The translations under genes and the position numbers were made by a program. Shown piece after piece: positions 55,216 through 63,509 of a DNA stretch of 64,000 bases. Every line of letters starts with the position of its first letter. The stretch's first letter is position 1. Under the pieces are notes generated by a model, which worked only from the letters and a program-made list of their open reading frames with translations, had not been told where the DNA came from and did not search any database. The stretch spans positions 3,833,501 through 3,897,500 of the forward strand of contig NZ_CP029693.1 in NCBI RefSeq assembly GCF_003228315.1. The letters run 5' to 3'. The stretch is from Pseudomonas putida. GTDB taxonomy: Bacteria > Pseudomonadota > Gammaproteobacteria > Pseudomonadales > Pseudomonadaceae.

Positions 55216-55620
55216 TTACTGCGGCAAAACGGCGGCGAAGCCCGGAACATGGGCCTGGATCGCGTTCAGCAGTTCTTCCTTGCTGAAAGGCTTGGTCAAA
55301 AACTGATCGGAACCGACGATGCGCCCCTTGGCCTTGTCGAACAGCCCGTCCTTGGACGACAGCATAATCACCGGCGTGGACTTGAATGCACTGTTGTTCT
55401 TGATCAGGGCGCAGGTCTGATAGCCATCCAGGCGCGGCATCATGATGTCGACGAAGATGATGCCGGGGTGGTTGTCGGCAATCTTGGCCAGGGCATCGAA
55501 ACCGTCGATGGCCGTGATGACCTCACACCCCACGTTCTTGAGCAGCGTTTCGGCGGTGCGACGGATCGTCTTCGAATCGTCGATCACCATGACCTTCAAG
55601 GCGCTGGAATGCTGTTCCAT
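55216..55620 (-). CDS. pilG: Response regulator PilG
   Basis: A 134-residue single receiver domain (LKVMVIDDSKTIRRTAETLL; phospho-acceptor in IIFVDIMMPRLDGYQ; LTKPFSKEEL). It is the first gene of the pil-chp operon and the activating output of ChpA for pilus extension. It is 56 nt from pilH. Confidence 0.96.
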   Translation of the reverse strand: MEQHSSALKVMVIDDSKTIRRTAETLLKNVGCEVITAIDGFDALAKIADNHPGIIFVDIMMPRLDGYQTCALIKNNSAFKSTPVIMLSSKDGLFDKAKGRIVGSDQFLTKPFSKEELLNAIQAHVPGFAAVLPQ

Positions 55621-55961
55621 AAATGCTCTGCCGTCGCCTTTGCGAATCTATTTGTCCATTTCCGGTAAACGGAAGGCTCGAAGCCCTTGATACTCAAGGG
55701 CCAGTACCGCTTGGCAGCCTTTTTAGCACAGTCTCCAATACCAATCTATCGGCCGGCCGGTGCAGTGGTTTTTCCTTGACCGCAAACACACTCGGCGCCA
55801 CTCTGACGCCACTTTTACACGGCCCTTTGGCCTGCTCTTCTGTGGGAGCGAGCCTGCTCGCGATGGCGTGTCAGTCGACACCCATGCATCTGATCCACCA
55901 TCGCGAGCAGGCTCGCTCCTACAGGGATCGAATTGCCCCCCAACTTTCGAGGAAAGACCCC
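55621..55961. other. Divergent intergenic region pilG / gshB
   Basis: A 341-bp region carrying the promoters of both operons and REPIN R18. An open frame runs through to gshB but shows no coding character. I could not pick a convincing promoter. Confidence 0.5.
55841..55923. repeat. REPIN R18
   Basis: An 83-bp REPIN upstream of gshB. Its loop (GTGTCAGTCGACAC) is shared with R19. Confidence 0.85.
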
Positions 55962-56921
55962 ATGAGCGTTCGCGTCGGGATTGTCATGGACCCTATCGCC
56001 AGCATCTCCTATAAAAAGGATAGCTCGCTGGCCATGCTGCTGGCCGCGCAGAAGCGCGGCTGGGAACTGTTCTACATGGAACAGCGCGACCTCTACCAGG
56101 CCGAAGGCCAGGCCCGGGCGCGCATGCGTCCGCTCAAGGTATTCGCCAACCCGGAAAAATGGTTCGAACTGGACGCTGAACAGGACAACCTGCTCAGCGA
56201 CCTGAACGTGATCCTGATGCGCAAGGATCCACCGTTCGACATGGAATTCGTCTATTCCACCTACTTGCTCGAACAAGCCGAAAGCGCCGGCGTGCTGGTG
56301 GTCAACAAGCCGCAGAGCCTGCGTGACTGCAACGAAAAACTGTTCGCCACGCTGTTTCCGCAGTGCACCCCGCCGACCGTGGTCAGCCGCCGCGCCGACG
56401 TGCTGCGTGAATTTGCCGCCAAGCACGGCGATGTAATTCTCAAGCCGCTGGACGGCATGGGTGGCACCTCGATCTTCCGTCACCGCGCCGGCGATCCGAA
56501 CCTGTCGGTGATCCTGGAGACCCTGACCGCCCTCGGCGCCCAGCAGATCATGGGCCAGGCCTACCTGCCGGCGATCAAGGATGGCGACAAGCGCATCCTG
56601 ATGATCGACGGCGAGCCTGTGGATTACTGCCTGGCGCGCATTCCGGCCGCTGGCGAAACCCGAGGCAACCTCGCCGCCGGTGGCCGTGGCGAAGCCCGTC
56701 CGCTGAGCGAGAAGGATCGCTGGATCGCCGCACAAGTTGGCCCGACCCTGCGCGCAAAAGGCCTGCTGTTTGTGGGCCTGGACGTGATTGGCGAGCACCT
56801 GACCGAAATCAACGTCACCAGCCCGACCTGCATCCGCGAGATCGACAACGCCTTCGGTACCGACATCGGCGGCATGCTCATGGACGCCATCGAGAAGAAG
56901 CTGCAGGCCAAAAAAGCCTGA
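55962..56921 (+). CDS. gshB: Glutathione synthetase
   Basis: The 319-residue ATP-grasp enzyme joins gamma-glutamylcysteine and glycine. MSVRVGIVMDPIASISYKKDSS is the standard start, at ATG 55962 with GAGGAAAG upstream. ATP-grasp motifs are VILKPLDGMGGTSIFR, RGEARPLS and EINVTSPTCIREID. Its place between pilG and tonB is conserved in Pseudomonas. Confidence 0.97.
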   Translation: MSVRVGIVMDPIASISYKKDSSLAMLLAAQKRGWELFYMEQRDLYQAEGQARARMRPLKVFANPEKWFELDAEQDNLLSDLNVILMRKDPPFDMEFVYSTYLLEQAESAGVLVVNKPQSLRDCNEKLFATLFPQCTPPTVVSRRADVLREFAAKHGDVILKPLDGMGGTSIFRHRAGDPNLSVILETLTALGAQQIMGQAYLPAIKDGDKRILMIDGEPVDYCLARIPAAGETRGNLAAGGRGEARPLSEKDRWIAAQVGPTLRAKGLLFVGLDVIGEHLTEINVTSPTCIREIDNAFGTDIGGMLMDAIEKKLQAKKA

Positions 56922-56959
56922 CAAACAGTTTGTCGCTTACCCGTTGAAGCTTGAAGCTT

Positions 56960-57013
56960 AAAACCAACATTGCGTTATCATGCCCGGCCTGTGAAAAACG
57001 CGATGTTGGTTTT
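56960..57013 (+). terminator. Hairpin between gshB and tonB3: terminator with promoter-like loop
   Basis: Arms 56960-56974 and 56999-57013 pair over 15 bp with one G-T pair and run into a T-rich stretch, so read-through transcripts from gshB would terminate 7 nt before the tonB ATG. The 24-nt loop contains TATCAT (56976-56981), a possible -10 for tonB. Confidence 0.65.
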
Positions 57014-57019
57014 TTTGCC

Positions 57020-57919
57020 ATGACCCTGCCTTCCGATCTGCCTGCCGAACTCGCCCATAAAGGCGTACGCCCGGCCGATCGTCTCGGTTTTACCCTGTTT
57101 CTGGCAGCCTTGGTGCACCTGGCACTGCTGCTGGGCGTCGGCTTCACGGTGGTCGAACCCAAGCAGATCAGCAGAACCCTGGAAATCACCCTCGCCACCT
57201 TCAAAAGCGAAAAGAAGCCGGAAAAGGCCGATTTCCTCGCCCAGGAGAATCAGCAAGGCAGCGGCACCCTGGATAAAAAGGCCATCCCCAAGACCACCGA
57301 GGTCGCGCCTTTCCAGGACAACAAGGTGCAGAAAGTCACGCCTCCGCCTGCGGCCAAGCCTGAAGTGCAGGAAACCGCGCCCAAGGCTGCCGTGACCACC
57401 GTCGCGCCGAAGCCGAAAAAGGCCGCCACCAAGACCGAAGAACCCAAGCCGGCCACCAAGCCTGAAGTGGCCGCGCCGACCTTCGACAGCGAGCAACTGT
57501 CCAGCGACATCGCCAGCCTGGAAGCGGAACTGGCCAACGAACAACAGCTGTACGCCAAGCGCCCGCGCATTCACCGCCTGAGCGCCGCCTCGACCATGCG
57601 CGACAAGGGCGCTTGGTATAAGGACGAATGGCGCAAGAAGGTCGAGCGCATCGGCAACCTCAATTACCCCGACGAAGCCCGGCGCAAGCAGATCTACGGC
57701 AACTTGCGCCTGATGGTCTCGATCAACCGCGACGGCTCGCTGTATGAAGTGCTGGTGCTTGAGTCCTCCGGGCAACCGCTGCTGGACCAGGCGGCCCAGC
57801 GCATCGTGCGCCTGGCGGCACCGTTCGCGCCGTTTACCGGGGATTTGTCGGATATCGACCGGCTGGAAATCATCCGCACCTGGAAGTTTGCGCGTGGGGA
57901 TCGGTTGTCCAGTAATTGA
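57020..57919 (+). CDS. tonB3: TonB family energy transducer (TonB3-like)
   Basis: A 299-residue protein starting at ATG 57020. There is a cytoplasmic segment of about 25 residues, one membrane helix (LGFTLFLAALVHLALLLGVGFTVV) and a Pro/Lys/Ala-rich periplasmic linker (about 75-180). The C-terminal TonB domain has YPDEARRKQIYGNLRLMVSI and SSGQPLLDQAA. Position between gshB and algH/yqgE next to the pil-chp genes matches P. aeruginosa tonB3, which has been linked to twitching motility rather than iron uptake. Confidence 0.87.
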   Translation: MTLPSDLPAELAHKGVRPADRLGFTLFLAALVHLALLLGVGFTVVEPKQISRTLEITLATFKSEKKPEKADFLAQENQQGSGTLDKKAIPKTTEVAPFQDNKVQKVTPPPAAKPEVQETAPKAAVTTVAPKPKKAATKTEEPKPATKPEVAAPTFDSEQLSSDIASLEAELANEQQLYAKRPRIHRLSAASTMRDKGAWYKDEWRKKVERIGNLNYPDEARRKQIYGNLRLMVSINRDGSLYEVLVLESSGQPLLDQAAQRIVRLAAPFAPFTGDLSDIDRLEIIRTWKFARGDRLSSN

Positions 57920-57937
57920 AGCCTGGGAAATATCCCT

Positions 57938-58020
57938 TGTAGGAGCGAGCCTGCTCGCGATGGAGTGTCAGTCGACACAACTGCAGCTGATACACCATCG
58001 CGAGCAGGCTCGCTCCTACA
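57938..58020. repeat. REPIN R19
   Basis: An 83-bp REPIN between tonB3 and algH, close in sequence to R18. Confidence 0.85.
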
Positions 58021-58098
58021 GTGACCCGCGTCGTTATCAGGGAATTCCTGTGCATCCCCAGCTTGTCAGTTCGCCCCTCGAACGCCACACTAGCGGTC

Positions 58099-58671
58099 AT
58101 GAAAAACGTCAGCCCCAGCTACCTCAAGCATCACTTCCTGATCGCCATGCCTCACATGGTCGACCCGAACTTTGCGCACACCTTGACCTACATCGTCGAG
58201 CACACGGCCAATGGCGCCATGGGGCTGGTGGTCAACCGTCCGCAAGACCTGAACCTGGCCGATATCCTTGAGCAACTGCGGCCCGATGTCGAACCGCCGG
58301 CGCTCTGCCAGCATGTGCCGATCTTCATTGGCGGCCCGGTCCAGACCGATCGCGGTTTTGTACTGCATCCTTCGGGGCAGAGCTTTCAGGCGACCGTCGA
58401 TCTGGAAGACCAGCTTTCCCTGTCGACGTCTCAGGACGTGCTGTTCGCCATTGCCGATGGGGTCGGCCCGTCGAAAAGCGTGATCGCCCTCGGTTATGCC
58501 GGTTGGGAAGCCGGCCAGCTGGAAGCCGAACTGGCCCAGAACGCCTGGCTGACCTGCCCGTTCGACGCCGACATCCTGTTCAACACCAGCAGCGAGCTGC
58601 GCCTGGAAGCGGCGGCCAAACACCTTGGCGTCAACCTCAGCCTGCTCACCAGCCAGGCGGGGCACGCCTGA
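58099..58671 (+). CDS. algH: YqgE/AlgH family protein
   Basis: A 190-residue cytoplasmic protein starting at ATG 58099 (MKNVSPSYLKHHFLIAMPHM). HMVDPNFAHTLTYIVEH, NGAMGLVVNRP and FIGGPVQTDRGFVLH are family signatures. AlgH has been reported to affect alginate and other regulation in Pseudomonas; the mechanism is not settled. The stop overlaps the ruvX start (TGATG). Confidence 0.94.
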   Translation: MKNVSPSYLKHHFLIAMPHMVDPNFAHTLTYIVEHTANGAMGLVVNRPQDLNLADILEQLRPDVEPPALCQHVPIFIGGPVQTDRGFVLHPSGQSFQATVDLEDQLSLSTSQDVLFAIADGVGPSKSVIALGYAGWEAGQLEAELAQNAWLTCPFDADILFNTSSELRLEAAAKHLGVNLSLLTSQAGHA

Positions 58672-59108
58672 TGGCCCTGCGGCTGATCCTGGGTTTTGAC
58701 TACGGCACCAAATCCATCGGCGTTGCGGTCGGCCAGGTCGTGACCGGTCAGGCCCGCGAGCTGTGCACCCTGAAAGCGCAGAACGGCATTCCCGACTGGG
58801 ACAAGGTCGATGCGCTGATCAAGGAGTGGAAGCCCGACGCCGTGGTGGTCGGCCTGCCATTGAACATGGACGGCACACCCAGCGACATGTGCGCCCGCGC
58901 GGAAAAATTCGCCCGCCGGCTCAACGGCCGCTTCAACCTGCCCTTCTATACCCACGATGAACGCCTGACCACCTTCGAAGCCAAGGGCGAGCGCATGGCC
59001 CGTGGCGGACAGAAAGGCAGCTATCGCGATAACCCGGTCGACGCCATCGCCGCCGCCCTGCTGCTGCAAGGCTGGCTCGACGAAAACGGCGCCTTGTTCG
59101 AAACCTGA
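58671..59108 (+). CDS. ruvX: Holliday junction resolvase-like / pre-16S rRNA nuclease YqgF
   Basis: A 145-residue RNase H-like protein. LILGFDYGTKSIGVAVGQ carries the first catalytic Asp, VVVGLPLNMDGTPSDM the second acidic site, and DERLTTFEA with DAIAAALLLQ the rest of the active site. It processes the 5' end of 16S rRNA and is co-translated with algH through a one-base overlap. Confidence 0.95.
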   Translation: MALRLILGFDYGTKSIGVAVGQVVTGQARELCTLKAQNGIPDWDKVDALIKEWKPDAVVVGLPLNMDGTPSDMCARAEKFARRLNGRFNLPFYTHDERLTTFEAKGERMARGGQKGSYRDNPVDAIAAALLLQGWLDENGALFET

Positions 59109-59122
59109 TGCACTTAACCCGG

Positions 59123-59145
59123 AAGAGCCGCCTAGCGGCTCTTTT
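59123..59145 (+). terminator. Intercistronic hairpin between ruvX and pyrR
   Basis: GAGCCGC-CTA-GCGGCTC is followed by TTTT. The T-run is short, so termination may be partial. Confidence 0.7.
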
Positions 59146-59201
59146 AGTGATACCCCGAGCCATTTCAGCTTTACCGGCCTCGGGCCCAAGAAGGAGCAAC
59201 C

Positions 59202-59705
59202 ATGAGCCTGCCCAATCCCGCCGAACTGATCAGCCAGATGGCGATCCGGCTTGACGCCTACCTGGCCAAACGTGGCATCACCGAACCTCGCTACATCGGT
59301 ATCCGTACCGGCGGCGTCTGGGTCGCCCAGGCCCTGCTCAAAGAAATGGGCAGCGATTCGCCCCTCGGCACGCTCGACGTTTCCTTCTACCGCGACGACT
59401 TCAGCCAGAACGGCCTGCACCCGCAAGTGCGCCCTTCGGCCCTGCCGTTCGAGATCGAAGGCCAGCACCTGGTGTTGATCGATGACGTGCTGATGAGCGG
59501 CCGGACCATCCGCGCCGCCATGAACGAGCTCTTCGACTACGGCCGCCCGGCCAGCGTGACGCTGGTGTGCCTGCTGGATCTGGACGCCGGCGAGCTGCCG
59601 ATCCGCCCGAACGTGCTGGGTGCGACCCTGTCCCTGGCCGCCAACGAACGGGTCAAACTGTCCGGTCCGGAGCTTGAGCTCGAAGTGCAAGACCTCGCCC
59701 TTTAA
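59202..59705 (+). CDS. pyrR: PyrR, bifunctional pyrimidine regulator / uracil phosphoribosyltransferase
   Basis: A 167-residue phosphoribosyltransferase-fold protein with AAGGAG 6 nt before the ATG. HLVLIDDVLMSGRTIRAAMN is the PRPP-binding loop, and YIGIRTGGVWVAQ also fits. In Pseudomonas PyrR affects pyr gene expression; I see no PyrR-type attenuator in the 26-nt pyrR-pyrB gap. Confidence 0.95.
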   Translation: MSLPNPAELISQMAIRLDAYLAKRGITEPRYIGIRTGGVWVAQALLKEMGSDSPLGTLDVSFYRDDFSQNGLHPQVRPSALPFEIEGQHLVLIDDVLMSGRTIRAAMNELFDYGRPASVTLVCLLDLDAGELPIRPNVLGATLSLAANERVKLSGPELELEVQDLAL

Positions 59706-59731
59706 TTCGCCCTATTGAGAGTCCCATTGCG

Positions 59732-60736
59732 ATGACGCCTCCAGAAACCAAGCGCCCGCTGCAGCTCAATGACCAGGGCCAGCTGCGCCACTTCCTCTCG
59801 CTCGACGGTTTGCGCCGCGAGTTGCTGACGGAAATCCTCGACACCGCCGACTCCTTCCTCGAAGTCGGTGCCCGGGCGGTCAAGAAAGTCCCGTTGCTGC
59901 GCGGCAAGACCGTGTGCAACGTGTTCTTCGAGAACTCCACCCGCACCCGCACCACCTTCGAACTGGCGGCCCAGCGCCTGTCGGCGGACGTGATCACCCT
60001 GAACGTCTCGACATCGTCGGCGAGCAAGGGGGAAACCCTGCTCGATACGCTGCGCAACCTGGAAGCCATGGCTGCCGACATGTTCGTCGTGCGCCACGGA
60101 GATTCCGGCGCCGCCCACTTCATCGCCGAGCACGTGTGCCCGCAGGTGGCGATCATCAACGGCGGCGATGGCCGTCACGCGCACCCGACCCAGGGCATGC
60201 TCGACATGCTGACCATCCGCCGGCACAAGGGCGGGTTCGAAAACCTCTCGGTGGCCATCGTCGGCGACATCCTGCACTCGCGGGTCGCACGCTCGAACAT
60301 GCTCGCGCTGAAAACCCTCGGCTGCCCGGACATCCGTGTCATCGCCCCGAAAACCCTGCTGCCGATCGGCATCGAGCAGTACGGCGTGAAGGTCTACACC
60401 GACATGACCGAAGGCCTGAAAGACGTCGACGTGGTGATCATGCTGCGCCTGCAGCGTGAGCGCATGACCGGCGGCCTGCTGCCGAGCGAAGGCGAGTTCT
60501 ACCGCCTGTTCGGCCTGACCACCGCGCGCCTGGCCGGCGCCAAGCCGGATGCCATCGTCATGCACCCGGGTCCGATCAACCGCGGCGTGGAGATCGAGTC
60601 GGCGGTGGCCGACGGCCCGCACTCGGTGATCCTCAACCAGGTGACCTACGGCATCGCGATTCGCATGGCGGTGCTTTCCATGGCCATGAGCGGGCAGACT
60701 GCGCAGCGCCAATTCGAGCAGGAGAACGTGCAGTGA
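59732..60736 (+). CDS. pyrB: Aspartate carbamoyltransferase, catalytic subunit
   Basis: The 334-residue enzyme condenses carbamoyl phosphate and aspartate, the committed step of pyrimidine synthesis. FFENSTRTRTTFELAAQRL is the carbamoyl-phosphate motif, and NGGDGRHAHPTQGMLDM and MHPGPINRGVEI complete the site. In Pseudomonas it assembles with the dihydroorotase-like PyrC' encoded next, whose start overlaps its stop (GTGA). Confidence 0.97.
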   Translation: MTPPETKRPLQLNDQGQLRHFLSLDGLRRELLTEILDTADSFLEVGARAVKKVPLLRGKTVCNVFFENSTRTRTTFELAAQRLSADVITLNVSTSSASKGETLLDTLRNLEAMAADMFVVRHGDSGAAHFIAEHVCPQVAIINGGDGRHAHPTQGMLDMLTIRRHKGGFENLSVAIVGDILHSRVARSNMLALKTLGCPDIRVIAPKTLLPIGIEQYGVKVYTDMTEGLKDVDVVIMLRLQRERMTGGLLPSEGEFYRLFGLTTARLAGAKPDAIVMHPGPINRGVEIESAVADGPHSVILNQVTYGIAIRMAVLSMAMSGQTAQRQFEQENVQ

Positions 60737-62004
60737 AGCTCAGCATTCTTGGCGCCCGCGTCATCGATCCGGCCAGCGGCCTGGACCAAGTCACCGATAT
60801 CCACATCGAAGCCTGCAAGATCGTCGCCCTGGGCGACGCGCCAGCCGGTTTCACCGCTGTCGACACCATCGACGCCAAAGGCCTAGTGGCCGCGCCCGGC
60901 CTGGTTGACCTGAATGTCGCCCTGCGCGAGCCGGGTTACAGCCGCAAGGGTTCGATCGTCAGCGAAACCCGCGCCGCCGCGGCCGGTGGCGTGACCAGCC
61001 TGTGCTGCCCGCCAAAGACCAAGCCGGTACTGGATACCTCGGCCGTGGCCGAACTGATCCTCGACCGCGCCCGCGAGGCCGGCAACACCAAGGTGTTCCC
61101 GATCGGCGCCCTGAGCAAAGGCCTGGACGGCGAACAGCTGGCCGAACTGGTCGCCCTGCGCGATGCCGGTTGCGTGGCCTTCGGCAACGGCCTGGAGAGC
61201 TTCCGCAACACCCGCACCCTGTGCCGGGCGCTGGAATATGCGGCGACCTTCGACCTGACGGTGATTTTCAACTCCCAGGATCACGACCTTGCCGATGGAG
61301 GCCTGGCCCACGAAGGCCCGACCGCGAGCTTCCTCGGCTTGCCAGGCATTCCGGAAACCGCCGAAACCGTGGCCCTGGCCCGGGATCTGCTGCTGGTCGA
61401 GCAGACCGGCGTGCGCGCGCACTTCAGCCAGCTCACCAGCGCTCGCGGCGTCGCCCTGATCGCCCAGGCCCAGGCCCGTGGCTTGAAGGTCACCGCCGAT
61501 GTCGCGCTGTATCAACTGATCCTGACCGATGAAGCGCTGATCGACTTCAGCAGCCTGTATCACGTGCAGCCGCCGTTGCGCACCCGCGCCGACCGCGATG
61601 GCCTGCGTGCTGCGGTGAAATCCGGGGTGGTCTCGGCCATTTCCAGCCATCACCAACCCCACGAGCGGGACGCCAAACTGGCGCCGTTCGGCGCCACCGA
61701 ACCGGGCATCAGCAGCGTTGAACTGCTGCTACCGCTGGCTATGACGCTGGTGGAGGATGGCTTGCTGGATCTGCCGACGCTGCTGGCACGCCTCAGCACC
61801 GGCCCTGCCGAGGCCTTGCGCCTGCCGGTAGGCAAGCTGGCAGTGGGTGGCGCGGCAGATATCGTGCTGCTCGACCCGGCGGCCTCGACCGTGGCCGGTG
61901 AGACCTGGCTGTCAAAGGGCGAGAACTGCCCGTTCATTGGCCACAGCCTGCCGGGTCTGGTGCGTTACACCCTGGTGGATGGGCGGATCAGCCACCAGGC
62001 GTAA
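60733..62004 (+). CDS. pyrC': Non-catalytic dihydroorotase homologue PyrC' (ATCase structural subunit)
   Basis: A 423-residue amidohydrolase-fold protein with a GTG start overlapping pyrB. The metal-binding DxHxHLREPG motif is DLNVALREPG, CMPNT is CPPKT, and the later DHAPH region is SSHHQPH, so zinc binding and catalysis are very probably lost. This matches the known inactive pyrC' of Pseudomonas, required for active dodecameric aspartate carbamoyltransferase. A functional pyrC must exist elsewhere. Confidence 0.94.
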   Translation: MKLSILGARVIDPASGLDQVTDIHIEACKIVALGDAPAGFTAVDTIDAKGLVAAPGLVDLNVALREPGYSRKGSIVSETRAAAAGGVTSLCCPPKTKPVLDTSAVAELILDRAREAGNTKVFPIGALSKGLDGEQLAELVALRDAGCVAFGNGLESFRNTRTLCRALEYAATFDLTVIFNSQDHDLADGGLAHEGPTASFLGLPGIPETAETVALARDLLLVEQTGVRAHFSQLTSARGVALIAQAQARGLKVTADVALYQLILTDEALIDFSSLYHVQPPLRTRADRDGLRAAVKSGVVSAISSHHQPHERDAKLAPFGATEPGISSVELLLPLAMTLVEDGLLDLPTLLARLSTGPAEALRLPVGKLAVGGAADIVLLDPAASTVAGETWLSKGENCPFIGHSLPGLVRYTLVDGRISHQA

Positions 62005-62020
62005 GACCGCGTCGCCTGCT

Positions 62021-62085
62021 TTCGCGAGCAGGCTCGCTCCCACAGTGGATTTGTAGTGCCCTGTGGGAGCGAGCCTGCTCGCGAA
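62021..62085. repeat. REPIN R20
   Basis: A short REPIN with TTCGCGAG arms between the convergent pyrC' and TM2 genes, ending two bases before the TM2 stop codon. Confidence 0.85.
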
Positions 62086-62087
62086 GC

Positions 62088-62519
62088 TTACTGGTAGGTA
62101 ACTTGCCGCTGGGCGTTACGCAGCGATACCTGGCCATTGAGCGTCCAGAAGTCATACAGCACCCCCACGACAAACAACCCGCCCGTCAACAGGTAGATCA
62201 AGCCGCTGATCCACTTGCCCTGATACATCCGGTGCACGCCGAACAATCCGAGAAACGTCAGCAGAATCCACGCCACGTTGTAATCGATGGGGCCGGCGGT
62301 GAACCGAAGGTCTGCTTCACCGTCCATTGCCGGGATCAGAAAGACGTCGATCAGCCAGCCAATCCCCAGCAAACCGAAGGTGAAGAACCAGAGCGTCCCG
62401 GTCACCGGCTTGCCGTAATAGAAGCGGTGAGCCCCGGTAAAACCGAAAATCCACAGCAGGTAGCCGATCACTTTGCTGTGGGTGTCTTGCTGCGCAGCGG
62501 ACTGCTGATAGGGGTTCAT
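62088..62519 (-). CDS. TM2 domain-containing membrane protein
   Basis: A 143-residue protein starting at ATG 62519 (GAGG 6-8 nt upstream). It contains two TM2-like units: KVIGYLLWIFGFTGAHRFYYGKP-type and ILLTFLGLFGVHRMYQGK-type segments, each a helical hairpin with a conserved G-x-H-R-F/M-Y motif. The function is unknown. Confidence 0.87.
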   Translation of the reverse strand: MNPYQQSAAQQDTHSKVIGYLLWIFGFTGAHRFYYGKPVTGTLWFFTFGLLGIGWLIDVFLIPAMDGEADLRFTAGPIDYNVAWILLTFLGLFGVHRMYQGKWISGLIYLLTGGLFVVGVLYDFWTLNGQVSLRNAQRQVTYQ

Positions 62520-62728
62520 GAATGACCTCAATTCAGGCGATAGATAAATATTCTTTAAATCTTTGTGACTTTTTTACGAGTAGCCGACAGATGGCAAGTG
62601 CTACCGTGTCTCCCGTCAAACCCTTGTACCACCTGACTTCTGTCCGACAATTGCGTCTTTTTGCCGCGTTTTGGGCTCCTTTAGACCCAAGTGGAATCGA
62701 CCAACGGCCTCGGGAAGCCAAAAAAAGC

Positions 62729-62737
62729 TGTTATAAA
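62729..62737 (+). promoter_or_regulatory. Extended -10 candidate for the NlpC/P60 gene
   Basis: TGTTATAAA gives TG-n-TATAAA, an extended -10. No good -35 is seen. The predicted start is near 62744, 25 nt before the ATG. Confidence 0.4.
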
Positions 62738-62768
62738 GTTGCGCGCTAACCCATACGAGCCTTGCCTA

Positions 62769-63389
62769 ATGCGTCCATTTTTCAAGACATGGCTAACCAT
62801 TTGCCTATTATTGCCACTGGCCGCCCACGCCACCAATCGTGAGCAACGTCTTCCGAACGTTAATGGTTACACACCAAAATCCCATGCTTCTGCTCCATCG
62901 AGCAAAAGCAAGAAGTCGAGCAAACACGCTCCAGACTTGGTCAGCAACAAAAGCGGTCTGGTTCCGCCGATGGCGACCAAGGAAAGCAGCAACGTGCTGA
63001 GCCGCGCCGTGAACGTCCTCGGTACACCGTACCGTTGGGGCGGCAGCAGCCCGAGCAAGGGCTTCGACTGCAGCGGCCTGGTGAAATACGCGTTCAACGA
63101 CGCCACCTTTGACCTGCCTCGCACCTCCAACGCCATGGCCAGCGGTCACGGCGAGAAAGTCGATCGTGCCGACCTGAAACCAGGCGACCTGATTTTCTTC
63201 AACATCAAGAGCCGTCGGGTCAATCACGTTGCCATCTACCTGGGCAACGACCGCTTCATCCACGCGCCTCGCCGTGGCAAGTCGGTGACCATCGACACCT
63301 TGAAGAAACCGTACTGGGAAAACCACTACGTGGTTGCCAAGCGGGTTCTGCCGAAAGAACCGAACCAGATGCGGGTTGTTCAGCGCTGA
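62769..63389 (+). CDS. NlpC/P60 family cell-wall hydrolase
   Basis: A 206-residue protein with a signal peptide (TWLTICLLLPLAAHA) and a Ser/Lys-rich linker (about 30-70). The NlpC/P60 domain follows: catalytic Cys in GFDCSGLVKYAF, His in VNHVAIYLG and third polar residue in RFIHAPRRG. It probably cleaves peptide cross-bridges in the periplasm, as Spr/MepS-type endopeptidases do. The start was chosen at ATG 62769. Confidence 0.92.
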   Translation: MRPFFKTWLTICLLLPLAAHATNREQRLPNVNGYTPKSHASAPSSKSKKSSKHAPDLVSNKSGLVPPMATKESSNVLSRAVNVLGTPYRWGGSSPSKGFDCSGLVKYAFNDATFDLPRTSNAMASGHGEKVDRADLKPGDLIFFNIKSRRVNHVAIYLGNDRFIHAPRRGKSVTIDTLKKPYWENHYVVAKRVLPKEPNQMRVVQR

Positions 63390-63426
63390 TCGCAACACCC
63401 GTCACCTTCTTCGCACATGATGGCCT

Positions 63427-63494
63427 CATCGCGGGCAAGCCTTGCTCCCACAGGATTTACACGATCCCTGTAGGAGCAAGGCTTGCCCGCGATG
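63427..63494. repeat. REPIN R21
   Basis: A short REPIN of the GGAGCAAGGCTTGCCCGCGATG subtype between the convergent NlpC/P60 and pilT genes. Confidence 0.85.
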
Positions 63495-63509
63495 GCGTTT
63501 CTGAATCCT

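Noticed and set aside
56960..57013. Fur box at tonB3
   Set aside because: The inverted repeat AAAACCAACAT does not resemble the GATAATGATAATCATTATC consensus, and TonB3 is not expected to be an iron-uptake TonB.
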